From assembly GCA_016218915.1 (NCBI GenBank), contig JACRCQ010000052.1, forward strand, positions 186,001-250,000: a stretch of 64,000 bases of DNA, in the 5' to 3' direction. The DNA is from Deltaproteobacteria bacterium (GTDB lineage Bacteria; Myxococcota_A; Polyangia; Polyangiales; Polyangiaceae). Shown piece after piece: positions 42,593-51,249 of the stretch; the first letter of the stretch is position 1, and the number at the start of each line of letters is the position of its first letter. The translations under genes and the position numbers were made by a program. Below the pieces are notes generated by a model. It had not been told where the DNA came from, did not search any database, and saw only the letters and a list, made by a program, of their open reading frames with translations.

Positions 42593-43228
42593 TCAAGGGC
42601 CGACCTGCAGCTTGCGCAGCTCGAACTTTCCTCCCCAGGTCCGGAACCCGAACTGGGATCCGGTCACACCGCCGCCCGAGAATTCCAGCACCTGCACTCC
42701 GTCCAGCAGAGCCCTTGTGGTCCCGCTGCTCCCGATGAGCTTCCAGTGATGCCACTCCCTGTCGCAGGCATGATTGAGGAAGTGCAGGCTCGACGCCGTG
42801 TCGGGATAGTGAACGAACTTCAATCCTCCAGCGCCTGGATCGTATTGGATCCCAAGGCTGACCACGCTTCCGTTGTCGTACGAGCCCCGCATCCAGATGC
42901 CGAACCCGGGCCCCTCTGCCAGCCGCGTATCGAGCTCCAGCGTGTAGTCCGTCGCAGCTGGCGCTGGAGTCACCACGAAAAAGCAATCTCCGACTCCGCC
43001 GAGGATCCGCACATCGCCTTTGACCTCCACGGCGCCTGCGCAGGAGCTGACGATCCCGACCCCGGCATCTGCCAAAGCGCTGCAACCCGAAGGCGGACAG
43101 CTGTCAGCCGCGGAAGCTACGGGTGTGACGGATGCCGCGGGCGTCCAAGGCTGCGCTCTTGCGGGGCTGCACGAGGCTGCGAGAACGGCCGCAGCAGCAA
43201 CCCGCGCGTTCACCCTGGTTCGGAGCAT
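42593..43228 (-). CDS. Lipoprotein with concanavalin-like beta-sandwich
   Basis: 211 residues from ATG 43228. The lipobox is LAAS-C20. Residues ~65-211 (DCFFVVTPAPAATDYTLELDTRLAEGPGFGIWMRGSY..., WHHWKLIGSSGTTRALLDGVQVLEF...) fit the DUF1080/laminin-G type jelly-roll common in secreted sugar-binding proteins. The N-terminal Cys pair may form a disulfide. A polysaccharide-binding or hydrolytic role is plausible, but no catalytic residues are recognised. The gene is followed by the zinc-ribbon gene after 44 bases. Confidence 0.7.
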   Translation of the reverse strand: MLRTRVNARVAAAAVLAASCSPARAQPWTPAASVTPVASAADSCPPSGCSALADAGVGIVSSCAGAVEVKGDVRILGGVGDCFFVVTPAPAATDYTLELDTRLAEGPGFGIWMRGSYDNGSVVSLGIQYDPGAGGLKFVHYPDTASSLHFLNHACDREWHHWKLIGSSGTTRALLDGVQVLEFSGGGVTGSQFGFRTWGGKFELRKLQVGP

Positions 43229-43325
43229 GGGGCATCGTAGCTGACAGGATCGGTTGCGCAAGGTCGGGGCCAGCTGAGCAAGCGAGTCGACGTCATCCTC
43301 GCCGAGCGAAGGGCGAGCGGGTCCT

Positions 43326-44996
43326 TCACTTTGCCGGGGCGTTCACAATGCGATACCGGTAGCCCTGCTCGACCAGATACATCTGCCGGTTGCGCGCGAA
43401 GTCCTGCTCGACGGTGTCGCGCGACACAAGCGTATAGAACACAGAGGGGCGCGCCTTTGGCCTCAGGATCCTTCCGAGCCGCTGCGCCTCTTCCTGGCGG
43501 GAGCCAAACGTGCCCGAAACCTGGACGAGCAGGCTCGCGTCGGGCAGATCGATCGCGAAATTGGCGACCTTGGAGACCACCAACACACGCAGCTCGCCGT
43601 TGCGAAAGCGGTCAAAGAGCCGCTCGCGCTCGGCGTTCTGTGTGGCGCCAGTGACCAGAGGGAGCCCCAGGTCGCGCGAGATGGTCCCAAGCTGATCGAG
43701 ATACTGTCCGATAACCAGCGCAGGCTCCTGCGCGTGCTCGGCCAACAGCTCCTTCACGAGCCGCACCTTGGCCGGGTTCTCCGCAGCCAGGCGGAACTTG
43801 TCCTTGCGCTCGGCAAGCGCATAGGCCACGCGTCGCTTGTCCGACAGCTCGACTCGCACCTCCGTACAGCTCGCTTGCGCGATGAATCCCTGGACCTCGA
43901 GCACCTTCCACGGCACCTCGAAACGCTTCGGACCGATGAGCGCGAATACATCGTCCTCCCGCCCGTCCTCGCGCACCAAGGTCGCCGTGAGCCCCAGCCG
44001 CCGACGCGCCTGGATCTCCGAGGTGGCCCGGAACACCGGCGCCGGCAGCATGTGCACCTCATCGTAGATGATCAGCCCCCATCCTGCATCGCGCATCAGC
44101 TCCAGGTGTGGGAAATCGCCGGCCTTGGACGGCCGATGCGTGAGCATCTGGTAGGTAGCGACGGTCACTGGTCGCACGTCCTTCCTGACGCCCGTGTACT
44201 CGCCGACCGAGCCGGGCTCGATCGTGGTCTTGTCGAGCAGCTCTTCGATCCATTGGTGCACGGCGAGCGTGCTCGTGGTCAACACCAACGTGCGAGCCCC
44301 CACACGCGCCATGGCACCCATGCCTACGACCGTCTTGCCTGCGCCGCACGGCAGCACCACCACGCCCGCCCCACCTCGAGGCCCGCCTCCCGCGTGAAAT
44401 GCTTCGATAGCATCGCGCTGGTATGGGCGTAGGCCAAAGGCCTCTCCGCCCGACGTGCGCTCCCTGATCGACACGGGTAGCGGACCGCCATCGACATATC
44501 CGCACAGGTCATCCAGCGGGTAGCCGAGATGGACCATGGCCTGCTTGAGCGCCCCGCGATCCCTGGCCGCGATCCGCAGCTCGCCGCCACGCCTGCCGAG
44601 CAGGAGGCTTGCCACTTGGCTGTCGCCCGCCGCCTCGACGAGCACGTTCGGATCGTCGCTCGCGATACGCAGCTCGCCGTTCGCTCCCGGCAGCAGCTTC
44701 ACCCGTCCGTATCGATCGATCTGCTCGCGCACGAAGTCGAGCACCGGCTTCGGAACCGGGTAGCGTGACAGAGCCACGAGGCCCGCTTCGATTGCCTGAT
44801 AGTCGAGGCCGACGGCTGCAGCATTCCACAATGACAACGGAGTGAGCCGGTAGGTGTGGATGTACTCGGGCGAGCGCTCGAGCTGCGCGAAGCCACTCAG
44901 CAGATCGCGAGCCTTCGCGTAGGAAGGGCTTTCGACCTCCAGCAGGAGCGTCCCGTCACTCTGAGCTACCAGGGGTCTCGAATCGGCATCGGCCAT
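43326..44996 (-). CDS. XPB/Ssl2-family DNA helicase
   Basis: 556 residues from ATG 44996. The N-terminal ~180 residues are the XPB damage-recognition-like domain. The SF2 core has Walker A PCGAGKT (216-222), DEVH (312-315), TAT (337-339), the XPB-specific RED motif (R342-E343-D344) and motif VI QRLGRILRPK near the C-terminus. XPB is a 3'-5' translocase/helicase that unwinds DNA at damaged sites or promoters in eukaryotes and archaea; bacterial members exist in Mycobacterium and others. It is last gene of a three-gene operon: the preceding stop (45004) lies 7 bases before this start. The conserved Arg finger and motif set suggest an active ATPase. Confidence 0.92.
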   Translation of the reverse strand: MADADSRPLVAQSDGTLLLEVESPSYAKARDLLSGFAQLERSPEYIHTYRLTPLSLWNAAAVGLDYQAIEAGLVALSRYPVPKPVLDFVREQIDRYGRVKLLPGANGELRIASDDPNVLVEAAGDSQVASLLLGRRGGELRIAARDRGALKQAMVHLGYPLDDLCGYVDGGPLPVSIRERTSGGEAFGLRPYQRDAIEAFHAGGGPRGGAGVVVLPCGAGKTVVGMGAMARVGARTLVLTTSTLAVHQWIEELLDKTTIEPGSVGEYTGVRKDVRPVTVATYQMLTHRPSKAGDFPHLELMRDAGWGLIIYDEVHMLPAPVFRATSEIQARRRLGLTATLVREDGREDDVFALIGPKRFEVPWKVLEVQGFIAQASCTEVRVELSDKRRVAYALAERKDKFRLAAENPAKVRLVKELLAEHAQEPALVIGQYLDQLGTISRDLGLPLVTGATQNAERERLFDRFRNGELRVLVVSKVANFAIDLPDASLLVQVSGTFGSRQEEAQRLGRILRPKARPSVFYTLVSRDTVEQDFARNRQMYLVEQGYRYRIVNAPAK

Positions 44997-45003
44997 GTTG
45001 GTA

Positions 45004-46794
45004 TCAATGATCCTCGGATGGCACTCGGCGCTCGATCTGAACATCGAGCTTGTCGTCGAGCCGCTTGAGCATCGACCGGAACGACGCCAGGTCCTCTGCT
45101 CTCACGAGCAGCAGCTTGCCGCGGTCGAGCAGCTGGCAAGCGCTGCCTGCTTGCGCCATCGCCTTGTGCAGCGCGGTCAACGCGTCGGCGTCCTCACTGC
45201 GGTATCCCACCAGATCCTCCATCACAAGCTCGACGCGCCTGGGCGCAGCAGGCGCAGGCGCCCGCTTCGGCTGAGGTAGAGGTGAGCCGAGGGGACCCTC
45301 GCACACTCCAAAACGCCCGGCCGAGTGACGGACCACGGTGGGCACCCGCTGACGCTGCTCCAGCACCGCGATCGTCTGTGCGGGGTTCCTTGCCAACACG
45401 AATCCCTTGGCCCGATCCTCGGCAACCAGCGCGCCCAGCTCGGAGCGTACCTGGGCCGCTTCCGGGCCCCGCAGCTCCACCAACGCTACGCCCTCGAAGA
45501 TCGTCAGCTTCTCGGCATGGCCGCACCAGCTCTCGAGCTCGCCAGCCACGTTGTCAGGCAAAGGCCTGCAGCTCATTCGCTCCAGAGCGAGCTTGACCGG
45601 CGGCGCTTCGGGGTTGCTCGCTACGAAGCCCAGGACCTTCTTCCGATCGATGTGCAGCTGATACGTCGGAGGATCCTCCTTGAGCATCACGCACAGCGGA
45701 TCGAGCGCGGCCAGCTCGCGATCAGGCCAGGATTGCGCTTCCACGTGCACATCGAAGTTGGGAAGAACCGTCACGCGGACCTTCTGAATCTCTGGATCGC
45801 CGTGGACGACCTGTCGCAGCCGCGGGCTGAGCCTGAACGCGCGCACGCTCTCCAGGGAGGGAGACAGGGCGTCCTTGCCCACCTTCCTTGGGGCCATTGC
45901 GAGGTCCACGAAGCTGCACAGGACGGGAATCTCCTGCAGGAAGTACTGCAGATATCTGCCTTCCACTCGCACGAAGACGTCAGGGGTCTTGGCCGTGAGC
46001 TGATGGCGCTTGTCGCCCGTGCCCCACTTGCCTTCGTGCTCGCGAAAGTTCGAGTACAGCTCCTCGATCTCGTTGTCGATCCGCCGCCCGAGCTTCCTTG
46101 TTTTCTCTTCCCAATCCGAAAGCGGGCGGCGTTGGAGCTCCGGGCTGAGAATGAGCCTGGGCGCTGTGGCCTTCACGTGCTCGATCCATCCTGCCATCGG
46201 CAGCCACACGCCCGCGGGGAGATCGGCGAGCATCTTCAGCAAGGCGTTGCGGACGGACGGCAGGTGGATACGCGAGGCAGGACCGACAGCGCAACCGAAG
46301 GAGTCGAACCGATCGAAGTCGGTGAACACGCTCGAGCTGTGGAAGAACTCGCTCGGCGTGATCTCCACCAGCTTGTCCAGGATCGCCCGCTCTTTCGCCA
46401 GCGGCTCGGACGCAACCCATTCCGCCATGCGCTTGTCGTCGACCACGATCTCATTGTCGGGGAAAGACGGTTCCGAGCTCGAGTAGCCGGCGTAGCGCCC
46501 CTTGATGTCGAAGCTCACCAGCCCGAGCTCCCGTGCCACGCGGGACACGATGTCGGACCAGCCGCCTTCGTTGTTGCGCTGGACGCTCTCTGCTTCCGGC
46601 GCCCATGACAGGAGCTTTGCAAGCTTGAGCGCGGGTCCCTTGGGAATGGCGTTGTTACGGTAGGACCGCTTGAGCCCTTCGCGGCGTACGAACTCCACGA
46701 GCAGGTAGAGATCGCGCCGCAAGTCAAGCTGCGACGCAAGCCGGTGCTCGAGCGACGCGACTGCGCGATCGGGCAAGGGCGACAGCTCGGTCAT
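45004..46794 (-). CDS. XPB-associated protein with Helicase_C_3-like segment
   Basis: 596 residues. The N-terminal part has winged-helix-like helices and the middle part (VRVTVLPNFDVHVEAQSWPD...YQLHIDRKKVLGFVASN...ALERMSCRPLPDNVAGELESWCG) is a good match in pattern to the Helicase_C_3 (XPB/Ssl2-like) domain found in proteins next to bacterial XPB genes (e.g. the mycobacterial neighbour). It has no Walker motifs, so it is not an ATPase. The C-terminal ~90 residues are Pro-rich, then a small alpha/beta domain. ATG 46794 overlaps the stop of the upstream gene as ATGA. It probably binds XPB or its DNA substrate; not proven. Confidence 0.68.
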   Translation of the reverse strand: MTELSPLPDRAVASLEHRLASQLDLRRDLYLLVEFVRREGLKRSYRNNAIPKGPALKLAKLLSWAPEAESVQRNNEGGWSDIVSRVARELGLVSFDIKGRYAGYSSSEPSFPDNEIVVDDKRMAEWVASEPLAKERAILDKLVEITPSEFFHSSSVFTDFDRFDSFGCAVGPASRIHLPSVRNALLKMLADLPAGVWLPMAGWIEHVKATAPRLILSPELQRRPLSDWEEKTRKLGRRIDNEIEELYSNFREHEGKWGTGDKRHQLTAKTPDVFVRVEGRYLQYFLQEIPVLCSFVDLAMAPRKVGKDALSPSLESVRAFRLSPRLRQVVHGDPEIQKVRVTVLPNFDVHVEAQSWPDRELAALDPLCVMLKEDPPTYQLHIDRKKVLGFVASNPEAPPVKLALERMSCRPLPDNVAGELESWCGHAEKLTIFEGVALVELRGPEAAQVRSELGALVAEDRAKGFVLARNPAQTIAVLEQRQRVPTVVRHSAGRFGVCEGPLGSPLPQPKRAPAPAAPRRVELVMEDLVGYRSEDADALTALHKAMAQAGSACQLLDRGKLLLVRAEDLASFRSMLKRLDDKLDVQIERRVPSEDH

Positions 46795-48191
46795 GACAGC
46801 CTCCTGGCAACGAATCCTTCCTTCTTCGCGGCCGCCACCAGCTCTTCAAGGGTCCCGGTCAGACACGCAAGGAAAGGGCTCTCCATCTTCCGCACCGCGG
46901 AGGGGAATCGTTTGCACAGCAGCGCGTACAGGCCAGCATCCTCCACGCGCAGCACAGCGAGATCGAGGTGTACGACGACTTGTCCCGAGCGAGATTCAAC
47001 CATGCGCGCAGCATCGTCAAAGGCCTTGGAAGCCGCCCTCAGGCGACTGGCGACAGCGGCTGGCAGCTCCCGCCAGCAGCGGCCCATCCGGATCGGGTCG
47101 GGCTCGAGCAAGAGCCGGCCTTGGTCGAGGCTGACTCTCGACACGGTTGCTGCTTGGAGCAGCGGCAGCAAAGCACAGGAGCTGGAAGCTACACACCTCC
47201 CTGCCTGGTCGGACTTGAGCTCGAAGGGGGTGCCTGCCGGAAGTGGCGGGGTGGGCGCCACGCGGAACAGCGGCGGAGCGCCGGACCGACCGAATCGTTG
47301 CAGCAGCCCAGCCCTTCGCCCTTCGTCGAGATACTCAGCTACATTTTCCGGTTTCACGGCGAGCCCGAGCTCGCCCAGAGCACCCACCATCGCCGCTGGC
47401 GAGCATCCGGACCCGGCCGCAAGGTGCGTGAGGATGTGGTGCGCCACGACGCCAGGCTCGATAGGAGGTTCGTACTTGCCGCCGGTCGGCAGGCTGCCCC
47501 TCCACGCATCCACCACCACTCGCACAAGGTGTTCCGCCGTTGGGACCGCGCCGCCTTCCAGCTGCAGCAACCCGTCCTTGAGACGAATCTGAGCTGCAAC
47601 ACGCTCCGCAGTGGTGCGAGGCACGGACTTGCCCCCGGTTGTGGCGCTGGCGACGAATGCCGCGATCGCGAGCTTGAGCATATCGTCCAACGCTCCGGCA
47701 TCCCCGCTGCCCGAAACCGCGCTGGTGTCCAAGGGATACGGCGGCAGGAAGGGGCGAAACGTTTCCGGCAGCACGAGACGCAGGTGAGAGAAACGGCTCC
47801 TGTGCCCCCAAGTGGCTGCATGGTCCACCGCAAGAATCACCCCTCTAGACGCCAGGCCTGCCGCAACCTTGCGCCAGAGTGCGCGCCAGTCCGGGTTCCA
47901 GCGATTGTCACCAGGATCGACGAGCTGGCGCAGAGCAGGCAACCCGATCGGCTCTCGGGATGCGGCGATCAGGTGCAGCGCCTTGAGCCAGACGGGCTCG
48001 AGCCATGCCATCGCTTCGGCAACGCCGACGGGATCGAGCAATCGCGCTGCAGCGCTGCGCGCCACGGCCTCCTTGGCTCCAGAGGCAACGGGAAATCCGC
48101 GCGCGAAGCACAGCTGCTTGACCTGCGGCGCGTTCAAGAGGTTGCTGCACAGGTGCGCGGCGAGAGCGGTCTCGTCAAGAGGCTCGGACAT
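46791..48191 (-). CDS. Uncharacterised protein of the XPB operon
   Basis: 466 residues, cytoplasmic and rich in Ala and Leu helices. The N-terminal ~60 residues look like a helical domain (LDETALAAHLCSNLLNAPQVKQL); winged-helix-like units follow (EPIGLPALRQLV...). Near 220-320 is a region with HHILTHLAAGSGCSPAAMVGALGELGLAVKPENVAEYLDEGRRAGLLQRFG. No nuclease or ATPase motif is visible. It is the first gene of the operon with the Helicase_C_3-like protein and XPB, which suggests it forms a complex with XPB. It is divergent from the beta-CASP nuclease gene with 78 bases between. Confidence 0.65.
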   Translation of the reverse strand: MSEPLDETALAAHLCSNLLNAPQVKQLCFARGFPVASGAKEAVARSAAARLLDPVGVAEAMAWLEPVWLKALHLIAASREPIGLPALRQLVDPGDNRWNPDWRALWRKVAAGLASRGVILAVDHAATWGHRSRFSHLRLVLPETFRPFLPPYPLDTSAVSGSGDAGALDDMLKLAIAAFVASATTGGKSVPRTTAERVAAQIRLKDGLLQLEGGAVPTAEHLVRVVVDAWRGSLPTGGKYEPPIEPGVVAHHILTHLAAGSGCSPAAMVGALGELGLAVKPENVAEYLDEGRRAGLLQRFGRSGAPPLFRVAPTPPLPAGTPFELKSDQAGRCVASSSCALLPLLQAATVSRVSLDQGRLLLEPDPIRMGRCWRELPAAVASRLRAASKAFDDAARMVESRSGQVVVHLDLAVLRVEDAGLYALLCKRFPSAVRKMESPFLACLTGTLEELVAAAKKEGFVARRLS

Positions 48192-48269
48192 GACGCGACC
48201 CTAGCCCGTCTTCGATTGCGATTCCATCGGGACGGGAGCGCGCACGATCGAGTATCGTTGGCCGAGCCC

Positions 48270-50741
48270 ATGTCCAATGATTCGCCTGCCCGCATCACTT
48301 TCCTCGGTGGTGCTTCTGGCATCGGGGCCTCGTGCGCTCTCGTCGAAACCGACGCCGCCAACGTCGTCATCGATTGCGGGATCCGGTTCGAGCCCGGCCG
48401 CGAGCTGCCCGATCTGTCGCCTCTCTCGGGCAAGCGCATCGATGCCATCCTGCTCACGCACGCCCATACCGACCACACGGGCGCCCTGCCGGTGGTCGTC
48501 GAAGCATTCCCCAGCACTCCGGTGTATGCCACACCCCCCACGATCGATCTCATTGGCATTCTTCTGCACGACGCACTCAAGCTGATGCGGAGCGCAGAGC
48601 GCGAATCCGAGGTGCCGCTGTACGCGGAGGCTCAGGTCGAGCGCGCCATCGAGGCCCTCCACCCCGTGGGATTCGGTGCGTCCGTCAACATCTTCGGCGT
48701 AGACGTCACCTGGCTCGCCGCCTCCCATATCCTCGGCGCTGCCATGATCCACCTGGCAACGCCCGCCGGGAATGTGCTCTTCACGGGAGACTATAGTGTA
48801 ACGCCCCAGCACACCGTGCCCGCGCTCGCGCGACCTTCCCTTCCTGTGGATATCGTCGTGAGCGAGGCCACCTACGGTGAGCGACTGCACGAGGACCGGG
48901 TCGCGGCCGCGCAGCGCCTGATCGAGCAGGTGGGTGAGGTCCTGGAAGCTGGCGGGCGCGTGCTCATTCCCGCTTTCGCCATCGGCCGCGCTCAAGAAGT
49001 GCTCTGCATTCTCAAGAAAGCCATGGCCCGCGGCAGCCTCGCGCCCACGGCTGTCTGGGTCGATGGCATGGTGCGGGCCGTATGCGAGGTCTACCCCCGA
49101 CACGAGCAGTACCTCACCCGACAGCTTGCGACGGAGAGCAGACAAGGTCGCCATCCCTTCTACAGCGACGAAATACAGCCGGTCCGCGACCCCTCCGAAC
49201 GAGCACGCATCCTTGCCGGTGGACCCTGCGTGATTGTTGCCTCCAGCGGAATGCTCTCGGGCGGCGCCTCTGCCTGCTACGCCCGCGAAATCGCGCGCCA
49301 GAAGCGCGATGCCATTCTGCTGACGGGATACCAGGACGAGGAGTCTCCGGGGCGAGCGTTGCTTGCAATGGCATCCGGACAAGGGCCGCGAACCCTGCGG
49401 TTGGGTAACGAGACGGTGGAGGTCGCCTGCTCGGTGGCATCCTATGGGCTTTCCGCCCATGCCGACCGAATGCAGCTCGCCGGGTTGATCGAGTCGATGC
49501 GCCCACGAACGGTGGTCCTGGTCCACGGGGACCGGCAAGCCAAGCAAGCCCTCGGACGGTCCCTGACGTGCCGCGACGTAGTGCTCGCCGAGGACGGGCA
49601 GAGCATCCTCAGGCGTGGGCGCCCTTTCACCAGGCGGACAGCAGCCGCGCAATCGGCACCCTTGCCTGACCGCGACGACCTCGAGCGGGTGCGCGCGCTG
49701 CTGGGCCCCCCTGCGCAGGAGCCGTCCCTGGACCGGCACATCGCTGAAGCCTGGTTTGGTACGTCCGTTGCCGCGGAGCAGCGTGATCAGCTCGTGGCGA
49801 GGCTCGAGGAGCTCGGCGTCGTTCGGCGCGACGACAAGCGGCGCGACCGCATCTGGGTCCTTTCGCCGTCGGAGACCCGCGCGTATCCCGAAGAAGCGCT
49901 CCTGCAGGACAGGCTCAAGGCTGAGAATCCGAAGGGGCGGCTTCTCGAGCTGTGCATGCGGATGCAGCTGAGCCCGCCTGCGCTCGACATCTCGGTGGAT
50001 GGCGCGCACCACGTGGCCGAGATGAGCATGGAGCTCGGAGGAAAAGTCCTGCGGAGTGGACCTCAGCGAGCTGCTGTGCGCAAGACAGCGGAGCAGCTGG
50101 CTGCGGCGCAGCTGCTCCGCGCTGCCGAATCCGAATCATCGCTGGAGCATGCTCGTGCTGCGGACGATCAGGCAGCAGCCCTGCTGCGTGCCAATCCAAA
50201 GGGGCGCCTCCTGGAGTGGTGCGCCGCCAACCTCGGCAGAGTAGCGCAGTTCGAGCAGCGCCCTGGCTCCGGCGGCTACGCGGCACGCGTCGTCGTGCGC
50301 GGGGACACTGGCGCAACGTTCACGTCTGCGTGGTACGCAGCGCTCCAATTGAAGACGGCGGAGCAGGCCGCTGCAGCGGAAGCCCTCACGAATCTCGCGC
50401 GGCTGTCCTCGAGCTCGACGGACGGCGACCCCAAGGCAAGGCCCACCTCCGACGCGCCGGCGCCGTGCGTGCCTTTACCCACCCGGGAGGCTCGCGCGTT
50501 GCTCAACGAGCTCAGGCAGGTCGGCATCATTTCCGACTTCGGTTACCGTCTCGAGGACCGTCGAGGTCCGAGCCATCAGCCGGTGTTCGCGGTCATCGCG
50601 TGGGCTAGCCTCCCGGACAAGTCCACGATCGAAAGCGATCTCGCTGAGGCCCCCTCGAAGAAGGCTGCAGAGCGCGACGCGGCGCAGCGCCTCGTGGATC
50701 GACTCGCAGATGTCGGGCTTGTGGGCCGCACAAGGGCGTGA
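48270..50741 (+). CDS. Beta-CASP metallo-beta-lactamase RNase fused to three dsRNA-binding motifs
   Basis: 823 residues from ATG 48270. Residues ~8-455 are a beta-CASP nuclease like CPSF73 and bacterial RNA metallohydrolases: LTHAHTDHTG (H64, H66, D68, H69), ASHILGA (H153), GDYS (D174), ASSGMLSGG, GLSAHADR (H397) and VLVHGD (H419). The C-terminal ~270 residues contain three dsRNA-binding motifs, ~552-618 (NPKGRLLELC...VRKTAEQLAAAQLL), ~641-711 (NPKGRLLEWC...LKTAEQAAAAEALTNL) and ~737-815 (REARALLNEL...SKKAAERDAAQRLVDRL). It should cleave RNA with preference for double-stranded or structured substrates, a combination I do not know from a characterised enzyme. The family is active as dimers with two zinc ions. 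Confidence 0.85.
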   Translation: MSNDSPARITFLGGASGIGASCALVETDAANVVIDCGIRFEPGRELPDLSPLSGKRIDAILLTHAHTDHTGALPVVVEAFPSTPVYATPPTIDLIGILLHDALKLMRSAERESEVPLYAEAQVERAIEALHPVGFGASVNIFGVDVTWLAASHILGAAMIHLATPAGNVLFTGDYSVTPQHTVPALARPSLPVDIVVSEATYGERLHEDRVAAAQRLIEQVGEVLEAGGRVLIPAFAIGRAQEVLCILKKAMARGSLAPTAVWVDGMVRAVCEVYPRHEQYLTRQLATESRQGRHPFYSDEIQPVRDPSERARILAGGPCVIVASSGMLSGGASACYAREIARQKRDAILLTGYQDEESPGRALLAMASGQGPRTLRLGNETVEVACSVASYGLSAHADRMQLAGLIESMRPRTVVLVHGDRQAKQALGRSLTCRDVVLAEDGQSILRRGRPFTRRTAAAQSAPLPDRDDLERVRALLGPPAQEPSLDRHIAEAWFGTSVAAEQRDQLVARLEELGVVRRDDKRRDRIWVLSPSETRAYPEEALLQDRLKAENPKGRLLELCMRMQLSPPALDISVDGAHHVAEMSMELGGKVLRSGPQRAAVRKTAEQLAAAQLLRAAESESSLEHARAADDQAAALLRANPKGRLLEWCAANLGRVAQFEQRPGSGGYAARVVVRGDTGATFTSAWYAALQLKTAEQAAAAEALTNLARLSSSSTDGDPKARPTSDAPAPCVPLPTREARALLNELRQVGIISDFGYRLEDRRGPSHQPVFAVIAWASLPDKSTIESDLAEAPSKKAAERDAAQRLVDRLADVGLVGRTRA

Positions 50742-50754
50742 AACGAGGGCCTCC

Positions 50755-51249
50755 ATGCCTCTGGTCCGATTCGCATCCGTCCTGGCTCTCACGCTGTGCT
50801 CCTGCGGCGCGCCACAGCCTGCCCCGTCCGAGTCGCTGCAGCCGGTGTCGATCGTGATCTCACCTGCGCCAGCGTCCTCGCCCCCATCCGCTCTTCGAGC
50901 GCCGCGCGACGCGGCAGCGCCTCCTGCGGCGCCGCTCCTGTCGTGCGAGAGCGTGATCCAGTCCCATCTGGAAGAGACCGCCGGGACGTCGTCAGGGCCT
51001 GACCTCTCTGCAGGCGCCTATGGTGCAGTCCTCAACCAGGGGTCGTACGTCGCAGCGTGCAAAGCGCCCGCTGAGCTGACGGTGCGCGTATGTGCCGCTA
51101 TCCGGCAAGGACGTGCCGTCGGAGTGACCGTCAGGACCGAGCCGCGCGATGAGCAGGTCGAAGGTTGCATCGACGCACCGGTGAGGGCGATGGCGTTTCC
51201 GTCGAGCCAGCGCCTGGACGTCACGCGGACGGTGTTTCAGGGGCAGTGA
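50755..51249 (+). CDS. Small lipoprotein with AgmX-like C-terminal domain
   Basis: 164 residues from ATG 50755, with GAGG 7 bases upstream. The lipobox is LCS-C17. A Pro/Ala-rich linker leads to a ~95-residue domain: CESVIQSHLEE..., AVLNQGSYVAACKAPAELTVRVCAAIRQGRAVGVTVRTEP, CIDAPVRAMAFPSSQRLDVT. This pattern (GSY-x3-C...V-C-AA...G-x-A-x-GVTV...C) is seen in many myxobacterial lipoproteins and kinases and resembles the AgmX/PglI or TonB-C fold. It follows the nuclease gene after 13 bases and overlaps the end of the convergent barrel gene by 13 bases. Function unknown. Confidence 0.75.
   Translation: MPLVRFASVLALTLCSCGAPQPAPSESLQPVSIVISPAPASSPPSALRAPRDAAAPPAAPLLSCESVIQSHLEETAGTSSGPDLSAGAYGAVLNQGSYVAACKAPAELTVRVCAAIRQGRAVGVTVRTEPRDEQVEGCIDAPVRAMAFPSSQRLDVTRTVFQGQ

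Noticed and set aside
48201..50012. Open minus-strand frame of about 600 codons
   Set aside because: Antisense to the beta-CASP nuclease, whose HxHxDH and later motifs are unmistakable.
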